Translations under genes and position numbers: made by a program
From: Helicobacteraceae bacterium
GTDB lineage: Bacteria; Campylobacterota; Campylobacteria; Campylobacterales; SZUA-545
Direction of reading: 5' to 3'
Length of the DNA stretch: 6,660 nucleotides
Assembly: GCA_003250175.1 (NCBI GenBank)
Contig: QKHD01000222.1
Coordinates: forward strand, 1-6,660
Part shown: positions 1 to 5,163 of the stretch, in pieces
Layout of the letters: each line of letters begins with the position of its first letter
How positions within the stretch are numbered: the first letter of the stretch is position 1
Notes under the pieces: model-generated
What the model was told of the DNA's origin: nothing
Database searches by the model: none
The model's input: only the letters and a program-made list of their open reading frames with translations

Positions 1-843
1 GAGCAGCAGGGTGAGCATCTGGGTGGTGGAGGTGACGGTTTTGATGAGGTCCTTCATGTCCCGGACGTTAAAGTCGTCTTCGCCTCCGGAGCGGATTTTT
101 CGCCGCTCCCTAAAGAGCAGTTCTAAATCTTCCTTGACCTTGGAGGTGGAGACCCCGTCCCGGGCGGAGACGAGAATGACGGAGATGTCCTGGTTGCCGC
201 TGATGCGCCGCTGGAACATTTTTAAGGGCACGTAGACGACGTTGTCCTGATCCTGCCCGAAGGATGATGCCCCCTTGCTCTCCAGCAATCCCACCACCTG
301 ACACGAAAAGGTCTGCAGGCGCAGCTTGGCCCCCAGGGGGTCCTGGTCGCCGAAGAGCTCCTTGCGCACCGTCGCCCCGATGACGCAGACCGCCTTGCCG
401 GTTTTCAGCTCCGCGGGCATAAAGGTGCGGCCCGCCTCGATGGTCCAGTCCCGGACGATAAAGCCGTCGTTGTTGTCGCCGTTGACGGTGGTGGTGTAGT
501 TTTTGTTGCCGTAGACGGCGCTCATGGAGGCGCTGCTTCCCGGGGCCACGGCCTTGAGACCGGGGATTTCGCGCTTGATGGCGGCCATGTCGTCCAGGGT
601 GAAGGGCTTGGCGTTTTTATCTTCGCGGGGCGGGCCGTGGCGCTCCTGTCCGGGCATCACCATGAGCATGTTGCTGCCCAGCTTGGAGATGTTTTGCGTC
701 ACGTAGGCGGTGGTGCCGTCGCCCAGAAAGACCATGGCGATGACGGAGGCGACCCCGATGACGACGCCCAAAATGGTCAGGAAGGAGCGCATCAGGTTGC
801 GGCGGATGGCCCGAAGAGCCAAAATGAGGGCGTTTAAAATCAT
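1..843 (-). CDS. MacB/FtsX-family ABC transporter permease, C-terminus cut by window edge
   Basis: Inner-membrane permease of a tripartite efflux pump. It couples ATP hydrolysis by the separate ATPase to substrate movement toward the periplasmic adaptor and outer-membrane channel. The frame is open for 281 codons from the ATG at 843 to base 1, with no stop in the window. Residues 1-20 are basic and amphipathic (LRAIRRNLMRS). TM1 is about 21-41 and contains the family-typical FLTILGVVIGVASVIAM. The large periplasmic MacB-type domain spans about 45-270, with LGSNML, AGRTFMP, VCVIGATV, LFGDQDPLGAKL, VVYVPL and DDFNVRDM. The three C-terminal TM helices expected in this roughly 400-residue family lie beyond the left edge. 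The ATG overlaps the ATPase TGA as ATGA (840-843), with AAGG seven bases upstream, implying translational coupling. Family assignment is secure; the substrate cannot be deduced. LolC/E-like function is less likely because an adaptor and a TolC-like channel share the operon. Confidence 0.93.
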   Translation of the reverse strand, partial: MILNALILALRAIRRNLMRSFLTILGVVIGVASVIAMVFLGDGTTAYVTQNISKLGSNMLMVMPGQERHGPPREDKNAKPFTLDDMAAIKREIPGLKAVAPGSSASMSAVYGNKNYTTTVNGDNNDGFIVRDWTIEAGRTFMPAELKTGKAVCVIGATVRKELFGDQDPLGAKLRLQTFSCQVVGLLESKGASSFGQDQDNVVYVPLKMFQRRISGNQDISVILVSARDGVSTSKVKEDLELLFRERRKIRSGGEDDFNVRDMKDLIKTVTSTTQMLTLLL

Positions 844-1541
844 GGCCGGGCCTTGTTCTGGGTGTCGCTCTCGATGAGGCCGTCTTTAAACCGGACGATG
901 CGGTGGGCGTACTCGGCCATGTCCTCCTCGTGGGTGACCATGATGACCGTGATGCCGAGGTCCTGGTTAAAGCTTTGCAGCAGCTCCATAATCTCCCGGC
1001 TGCGTTCGCTGTCCAGATTCCCTGTGGGTTCGTCCGCCAGGAGCACCAGCGGGCGGGTGGCGATGGCCCTGGCGATGGCGACGCGCTGCTGCTGCCCTCC
1101 GGAGAGCTCGGCGGGGGTGTGGTGGGTGACGTGGTCAAGCCCCACGTTTTTCAGCGCCTCCAGGGCCATGGCCTTGCGTTCCGCCGCCGGGGTGCCGCGG
1201 TAGACCAGGGGCAGCTCCACATTCTCCAAAGCCGAGGTGCGGCCTAAAAGGTTGAAGCCCTGGAAGATAAAGCCCAGGTAGTGGCGGCGCAGCATGGCCC
1301 GCTGGTTGCGGTCCAGCCCCTCCACGGCCACGCCGTTAAAGAGAAAGGAGCCGCCGCTGGGGGTGTCGAGGCAGCCTAGAATATTCATGCAGGTCGATTT
1401 GCCCGAGCCGCTGGGGCCCATGATGGCGACGAATTCGCCCTGGTGGATGATGAGGTCGATCCCTTTAAGGGCGTAGGCCGCCGCCTCCCCTTGGCCGTAG
1501 ACCTTGGTGACCTGTTGCAGTTCGATGAGCGGCGCTGCCAT
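840..1541 (-). CDS. MacB/LolD-type ABC transporter ATP-binding protein
   Basis: Cytoplasmic ATPase that powers the adjacent permease. The 233 residues form one complete nucleotide-binding domain: Walker A GPSGSGKST (42-50), Q-loop FIFQ (Q94), signature LSGGQ (146-150) followed by QQRVAIARA, Walker B LVLLADE (165-171, catalytic E171), D-loop NLDS (175-178) and switch His in VTHE (H204). The length matches stand-alone LolD/MacB-class ATPases. In E. coli MacB this domain is fused to the permease; here the two are separate genes. The ATG shares one base with the adaptor stop (TGATG, 1539-1543) and has GGAG five bases upstream. Its own stop overlaps the permease start (ATGA, 840-843), so the three genes are probably translated together. 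Its position between an HlyD/MacA-like adaptor and a MacB-type permease supports efflux rather than lipoprotein sorting, but the specific substrate is unknown. Confidence 0.96.
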   Translation of the reverse strand: MAAPLIELQQVTKVYGQGEAAAYALKGIDLIIHQGEFVAIMGPSGSGKSTCMNILGCLDTPSGGSFLFNGVAVEGLDRNQRAMLRRHYLGFIFQGFNLLGRTSALENVELPLVYRGTPAAERKAMALEALKNVGLDHVTHHTPAELSGGQQQRVAIARAIATRPLVLLADEPTGNLDSERSREIMELLQSFNQDLGITVIMVTHEEDMAEYAHRIVRFKDGLIESDTQNKARP

Positions 1542-2752
1542 CAGTGCTCCGTTTTGGTTCCGGTGATGACCTGCAGCCCTTCGCGGATCGCCGCTCCGGA
1601 GATGGCCGTGTCGATGCCGTCCGTTTCCAGGACGGTGACGGGGAGGTGTTTGGGCTGACCGTTTTCCAATACCCAGACCCCTTTTTCCGTACCGCCCAGG
1701 GTCGCGGCCTTGGCCTCGCCCGGACGGCTGGGGGGGACGAAACGAAGGGCCCGGTTGGGCACCGTCAGGGCGTCGGGGAGCACCTGAGTGATGATGTCGG
1801 CACTGGCGGTCATGCCGGGGCGCAGGAGCATGTCGGTGTTGGCCACTTCGACCACCGTTTCGTAGGTGACGACCCCGCTGACGATTTCGGAGTTAAGCCG
1901 CACCTGGGTGATCACCCCGTCAAAGTGACGGTCGGGGTAGGCGTCGACGGTAAAGCGCACCTTCTGCCCCTCCTTGACCTGCCCCACGTCCGCTTCGTCC
2001 ACGCTGACGACGACTTCCATCTTGGTCAGGTCTTCCGCCAGGGTGAAGAGCTCCGGAGTCTGCAGCGTCGCCGCCACGGTCTGGCCGGGGTCGATCTTGC
2101 GGTCTAAGACGATGCCGTCAAAGGGGGCGATGACCACCGCCTTTTTCAGGTTGTCCTGGTCGCTTTGCAGCTGGGCCTCCGCCTGGGCGACCCGCGCCTT
2201 GGCGGCGTCATAGGCGGCGACGGCCTGGCTGTGGGTGTTACGCAGTGCGGCCATCTCCTTTTCGGAGGGGTAGTTGCCCTTGGTGGTGTCGTACATCTTC
2301 TGGCCGCGTTCGAGCTCGGTCTTGGCGTTGTCCCGGGCGACGCGGCTTTCGCTCAGATTGGCCTGGGCGACCAGCAGGCTCGCTTCGCTGTTTTTCACCT
2401 GGGCCTTGAGTTTGGTGGTGTCGATGCGGGCGAGGATGTCCCCTTTTTTAATGCGCTGGTTGTAGTCGACGGTCACCTCGCTGATGGTTCCGGAGACCTC
2501 GATGCCCACGGAGACGGTGTTGGTCGGTTCCAGGTTGCCCGTGGCGGAGACGGTGACGGTGAGGTCTTTTTTGGTTACGGGTGCCGTGTCGTAGGCGACG
2601 GGCTTTTCCTTTTTGGAGAGCGTCAGGTAGGCCGTGACCCCGCCGATGAGCAGCAGGGCAAGGCCGATGTAGAGCCAGCGGCGTGAGCGTTTTTTCTTGC
2701 CGACGCCCAGCGTGGATTCGATGGTTTTGGTGTCGATGGTGCCTGGGTTCAT
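1541..2752 (-). CDS. HlyD/MacA-family periplasmic adaptor (membrane fusion protein)
   Basis: Periplasmic adaptor linking the inner-membrane ABC permease to the TolC-like channel. The 403 residues begin with a short cytoplasmic tail ending KKKRSRR, then one membrane anchor at about 26-45 (WLYIGLALLLIGGVTAYLTL). The first lipoyl half is about 84-112 (VSGTISEV, IKKGDILARID). An alpha-helical hairpin at about 113-205 is rich in Ala, Gln and charged residues. The second lipoyl half is about 206-228 (APFDGIVLDR, DPGQTV). A beta-barrel follows at about 245-322 with RPGMTA at 311-316, then a membrane-proximal domain to about 400. The start has AAAGG (2760-2764) seven bases upstream. The stop shares a base with the ATPase ATG (TGATG). 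A 52-bp gap currently separates it from the TolC-like gene; without the 65-bp duplication there the two genes would overlap by four bases. MacA is the closest well-known family member; the cargo is not evident. Confidence 0.94.
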   Translation of the reverse strand: MNPGTIDTKTIESTLGVGKKKRSRRWLYIGLALLLIGGVTAYLTLSKKEKPVAYDTAPVTKKDLTVTVSATGNLEPTNTVSVGIEVSGTISEVTVDYNQRIKKGDILARIDTTKLKAQVKNSEASLLVAQANLSESRVARDNAKTELERGQKMYDTTKGNYPSEKEMAALRNTHSQAVAAYDAAKARVAQAEAQLQSDQDNLKKAVVIAPFDGIVLDRKIDPGQTVAATLQTPELFTLAEDLTKMEVVVSVDEADVGQVKEGQKVRFTVDAYPDRHFDGVITQVRLNSEIVSGVVTYETVVEVANTDMLLRPGMTASADIITQVLPDALTVPNRALRFVPPSRPGEAKAATLGGTEKGVWVLENGQPKHLPVTVLETDGIDTAISGAAIREGLQVITGTKTEH

Positions 2753-2767
2753 TGGTCCGCCTTTTGG

Positions 2768-2900
2768 GTCTGGTAGTGGAGTTTGGCCAGCTCGAGCTGG
2801 ATGTTCAGTTCGTTAATGGTGATCTCGTACTCGTCTGGTAGTGGAGTTTGGCCAGCTCGAGCTGGATGTTCAGTTCGTTAATGGTGATCTCGTACTCGTC
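2768..2900. repeat. Perfect 65-bp tandem duplication with frameshift consequence
   Basis: The unit at 2771-2835 is repeated exactly at 2836-2900. Identity extends three bases to the left (GTC at 2768-2770 and 2833-2835), so two 68-bp identical copies overlap by 3 bp, as expected from a slippage or microhomology duplication. Since 65 is not a multiple of three, the second copy is read in a different frame by the TolC-like gene and ends it at 2805. The copies show no divergence, so the event is either very recent or an assembly artefact. Confidence 0.97.
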
Positions 2901-4022
2901 GACCGCCTTGGTGTGGCGCAGGGTCTCGACGTCGTAGCCGGGGCGGTAGCCCGCCTTGACCCCCGCTTCGGCGGCGTTGATCAGCTCGTCGTAGAGGGCG
3001 AGGTTGCTTTTTGTCAGGTCGATGTAGTCGCGGTAGGTGGCGATGCGGGTCTGGGCCTCCTCATAGGCGGCGTCCTCCTCGCGCTGTTTGTCCAGGGTCT
3101 GGGCCTGGACTTTTAAAGCGGTGGCTTTGGTATTTTCCAGGGTGGCGGAGGTGGTGAAATCGAGAGGAAGGCTCAGCTGCAGGCCGACGTAGTAGTTGTT
3201 GCCGTTGTACTCGGCGGCGGCCAGGTCGCTCCGGTAGTCGGTCTGGGCATACTGGGCGTTAAGGGCCAGGGCGGGCAGGTAGGCGGCGCGGGTGAGCCGG
3301 TACTGGTCGTTTTGCATTTGGGCCTGGCGGCGCAGGGCGGCGACGGTGTAGCTTTGGTTCAGGTAGCTGGCCTTGTCCGTCAGGGTGAAGGTGGGCAGGG
3401 AAATCTGCTCCGGATCACGGTCGCTGAGGCGTTTGAGGGCGATCTTGGCGTTGTGCAGGGAGGTTTTCAGACCCAGCTGGGTTTTTTGCTCGCTGTTGCG
3501 GTCCATGATGGCGTTGTTGAGCTGGGTGATGTCCACATCCCCCGCCTCGTACTGGCGGCGTTTAATCAGCAGCTCGATCTCCCGGCTTTTCAGGCGGTGG
3601 TCGCTCTGGGCCAGCTGGGCCTCGGCCAGGCGGAGGTTCAGCACCGCGGTGACCAGCTCCAGCTGCAGGGCGGCGTTTTCCTGGCCCAGGGCCGTTTGGT
3701 CGTAGGCGTATTTGCTGTTGGCGTACTGAATGGCGTAGTAGATGCCGCCGCTGCGGAAGATGTCCTGACTGAGGGTAAGGGCCAGGCTGCTGGTGGTGCT
3801 GTCCGTATCGGTGGCGGCGCTGTGGTTTTGCTGCCAGGTGGCGCTGAGGCTCAAAGGGCTCAGCCAATCGTATTTGAGCTTGTCGTAGGCGGTGTCGATC
3901 TCGCTTTGTTTATGCTGCTGGACGGCTTGCAGGGTGGGGGCGAGGTCGTCCAGCCCCTCCGCGTGGAGCGGAGCGAGGCTGAGTATGAAGATGGTCGGCA
4001 GGGTCAGGGGGTGAATGGCCAA
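2805..4022 (-). CDS. TolC-family outer-membrane efflux channel, C-terminus altered by duplication
   Basis: Outer-membrane channel and periplasmic tunnel of the tripartite pump. The 405 residues start with a signal peptide (hydrophobic core about 6-18, likely cleavage after PLHA at 21). Then come two outer-membrane-efflux repeats of long helices (about 25-200 and 220-396) with barrel-strand segments such as SLALTLSQDIFRSGGIYYAI (79-98) and NNYYVGLQLSLPLDF (275-289). The helical parts are rich in Ala, Gln and Leu, as in TolC. There is no lipobox Cys, so it is not an OprM-like lipoprotein. The start is TTG at 4020-4022, chosen because AAGGAG lies six bases upstream and the signal peptide follows directly; no in-frame ATG is nearby. 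The 65-bp tandem duplication shifts the frame after HYQ (394-396), giving the tail TSTRSPLTN. With one copy removed the gene would read TQKADQ and stop at 2749 after 402 residues, overlapping the adaptor ATG. The tail follows the last helix, so function may survive. Confidence 0.92.
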   Translation of the reverse strand: MAIHPLTLPTIFILSLAPLHAEGLDDLAPTLQAVQQHKQSEIDTAYDKLKYDWLSPLSLSATWQQNHSAATDTDSTTSSLALTLSQDIFRSGGIYYAIQYANSKYAYDQTALGQENAALQLELVTAVLNLRLAEAQLAQSDHRLKSREIELLIKRRQYEAGDVDITQLNNAIMDRNSEQKTQLGLKTSLHNAKIALKRLSDRDPEQISLPTFTLTDKASYLNQSYTVAALRRQAQMQNDQYRLTRAAYLPALALNAQYAQTDYRSDLAAAEYNGNNYYVGLQLSLPLDFTTSATLENTKATALKVQAQTLDKQREEDAAYEEAQTRIATYRDYIDLTKSNLALYDELINAAEAGVKAGYRPGYDVETLRHTKAVDEYEITINELNIQLELAKLHYQTSTRSPLTN

Positions 4023-4028
4023 TCACGA

Positions 4029-4034
4029 CTCCTT
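4029..4034 (-). promoter_or_regulatory. Shine-Dalgarno AAGGAG fixing the TTG start of the TolC-like gene
   Basis: On the minus strand AAGGAG lies six bases before TTG (4020-4022). It is the strongest ribosome binding site in the window and supports the non-ATG start, which directly precedes a good signal peptide. Confidence 0.8.
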
Positions 4035-4036
4035 GG

Positions 4037-4059
4037 GTGTAATAAAGATTATTCTACAC
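4037..4059 (-). promoter_or_regulatory. Imperfect hairpin and possible -10 upstream of the efflux operon
   Basis: On the minus strand GTGTA pairs with TACAC, and AUAA pairs with UUAU, around a UCU loop with a two-base GA bulge. This makes a nine-pair AU-rich stem ending two bases before AAGGAG. The same stretch contains TAGAAT (4051-4056), the best -10-like hexamer in the gap, without a convincing -35. It could be a promoter with an overlapping operator or a leader hairpin affecting ribosome access. It lacks a following T-run, so it is not a typical terminator of mutY. Function is inferred only from position. Confidence 0.3.
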
Positions 4060-4067
4060 GTAAAGGG

Positions 4068-4103
4068 CAAACCGTTTGTAACATCATACCGTTTCAAAAC
4101 GGT
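4068..4103. promoter_or_regulatory. Two related palindromes sharing ACCGTTT, possible operators
   Basis: CAAAC-C-GTTTG (4068-4078) and ACCGTTT-CA-AAACGGT (4088-4103) share the sequence ACCGTTT and have centres about 22 bp apart, roughly two helical turns. They lie 46-81 bp upstream of the TolC-like start codon. The second covers the last codons and stop of mutY, so part of its sequence is constrained by coding. The position suits a repressor or activator site for the efflux operon, but no regulator gene is in view and chance similarity is possible. Confidence 0.25.
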
Positions 4104-5049
4104 GTTTGACCATGGCCAGAATCGTTTCGTCGATTTTGGAGAGGGGCAGCGCGGCGATCTCCTCCAGGCTGAACCAGCCGTCGCACCCGGGCAGATCGCC
4201 TTCAACCAGGCAGGCGGAGAGGGTGAGTTTGAAGTGGCTGTAGGCGTGCCGGGCGGTGCCCAGCAGCTCATGAACCTCCGGAGCGGTGTCCTGCTGCACA
4301 AAGCCCCACAGGCCGCCCAGGAGTTTTTCTTTGCGCAGCATGAGGCCGATTTTTCCCTTGTGCAGCTGAACGAGGGCGTAGCGGGCATGGTGCGGAACGG
4401 CTTTTTTCTTTTTGGGCTCCGGATAGGCCGTGGGGTCCGTTTTGCCCCGGCATCCGGAGGCCAGGGGGCAGACGGCGCACTCCGGAGCCTTCGGGGTGCA
4501 GACCGTGGCGCCCAGATCCATCATCGCCTGGTTGTAATCATAGGGTCTGGCGGCGTCCAGCAGGGCGTCGGTCTTTTCCCACAGAGTTTTGGGGGTGGGG
4601 GATGCGAGGGCAAAAAAACGGTGGATGATCCGCTTGACGTTGGCATCGAGAATCGCAACGGGCTCGTGGTAGGCAAAGGCCGCCACGGCTCTTGCCGTGC
4701 TTTTGCCGATGCCCGGCAGCTGTTCCAGCTCCGCCGCACTGCCCGGAAGGGTGCCGTCACACGCCTTGGCGCAGGCGTGCAGGTTGCGCGCCCTGGTGTA
4801 GTAGCCCAACCCCTGCCACGCCTTCAAGACCGCCTCCTCCGGAGCCTCGGCGACGCTTTTCAGGGTCGGGAACCGCTCCAAAAAGGGGAAGTAAAAACGC
4901 TCCAAAACGGTCGCCACCTGGGTCTGCTGGAGCATGATTTCGCTCAGATAGATGGGGTAGGGGTCACGGGTGTTGCGCCAGGGAAGATCGTGGCGGCCGT
5001 GGGTCTGGTACCAGGAAAAGAGGGCATCGTGCAACGGTTGGTAATGCAT
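4084..5049 (-). CDS. mutY: A/G-specific adenine DNA glycosylase MutY
   Basis: Base-excision repair enzyme that removes adenine mispaired with 8-oxoguanine, preventing G:C to T:A mutations. Its 321 residues are slightly shorter than E. coli MutY (350). N-terminal DLPWR (21-25) and SEIMLQQTQVATV (36-48) contain the catalytic Glu (E37). The helix-hairpin-helix is LPGIGKSTA (111-119). The catalytic Asp is D135 in LDANVKR. The [4Fe-4S] cysteines are C184, C191, C194 and C200 with the classic C-x6-C-x2-C-x5-C spacing. The C-terminal NUDIX-like 8-oxoG recognition domain (about 220-318) shows LLGGLWGF (243-250) and the Ser-His pair in AYSHFKLT (S271, H272). All key residues are intact. The ATG at 5047-5049 places the N-terminus as in the family; no good Shine-Dalgarno is visible before it. 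The gene lies 61 bp upstream of the efflux operon on the same strand, so read-through is possible, but no functional link is apparent. Confidence 0.98.
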   Translation of the reverse strand: MHYQPLHDALFSWYQTHGRHDLPWRNTRDPYPIYLSEIMLQQTQVATVLERFYFPFLERFPTLKSVAEAPEEAVLKAWQGLGYYTRARNLHACAKACDGTLPGSAAELEQLPGIGKSTARAVAAFAYHEPVAILDANVKRIIHRFFALASPTPKTLWEKTDALLDAARPYDYNQAMMDLGATVCTPKAPECAVCPLASGCRGKTDPTAYPEPKKKKAVPHHARYALVQLHKGKIGLMLRKEKLLGGLWGFVQQDTAPEVHELLGTARHAYSHFKLTLSACLVEGDLPGCDGWFSLEEIAALPLSKIDETILAMVKHRFETV

Positions 5050-5054
5050 GGGGT

Positions 5055-5060
5055 ATTGTA
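5055..5060 (-). promoter_or_regulatory. Candidate -10 box (TACAAT) for mutY
   Basis: TACAAT on the minus strand matches the sigma-70 -10 consensus at five of six bases. It ends five bases before the mutY ATG, so initiation at normal distance would begin at or next to the start codon. No -35 match is seen at 16-18 bp spacing. The nearby CCCC and absence of a Shine-Dalgarno would fit a leaderless or nearly leaderless message, but chance occurrence cannot be excluded. Confidence 0.3.
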
Positions 5061-5124
5061 GCAGAGGCCCTATCTGAAAGTAGCTTTTCGATGTAAAAAT
5101 TTAATAGTCCGGTAATCTCGGGAC

Positions 5125-5133
5125 TGATATACT
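5125..5133 (+). promoter_or_regulatory. Candidate extended -10 promoter for the PAS histidine kinase
   Basis: TGATATACT matches the extended -10 form TG-n-TATAAT with one mismatch and lies about 30 bp before the kinase ATG (5164). The hexamer 17 bp upstream (5105-5110) does not resemble TTGACA, which is tolerable for an extended -10 promoter. GAGG at 5153-5156, seven bases from ATG, is the likely ribosome binding site. The surrounding 5050-5163 gap is AT-richer than the genes and must serve both divergent genes. Confidence 0.45.
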
Positions 5134-5163
5134 CTGAGGTATTTATGCTTCTGAGGTTGCTGC

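Noticed and set aside
617..1138. Minus-strand ORF of 173 codons overlapping the permease/ATPase junction
   Set aside because: It is out of frame with both genes and low in complexity (Ser/Pro/Arg-rich). The real frames at this junction carry the ABC signature, Walker B and permease TM1.
2753..2804. A small gene or promoter in the 52-bp gap between the TolC-like and adaptor genes
   Set aside because: The gap is mostly the second copy of the duplicated 3' end of the TolC-like gene plus its displaced original tail codons. It needs no separate explanation.
4068..4083. Rho-independent terminator after mutY
   Set aside because: The CAAAC-C-GTTTG palindrome has too small a loop, is not GC-rich, and is followed by CCCTTTACG rather than a T-run on the minus strand.
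3312..4109. Plus-strand ORF (265 codons) opposite the TolC-like gene
   Set aside because: The opposite strand encodes a clear TolC-family protein with signal peptide and strong ribosome binding site. The antisense translation is Gly/Val/Leu-rich with no domain signature.
4015..5061. Long plus-strand ORF (348 codons) opposite mutY
   Set aside because: It lies antisense to an intact mutY with every catalytic residue. Its translation is low-complexity Gly/Val/Gln-rich without recognisable motifs, which is typical of shadow frames in GC-rich genes.
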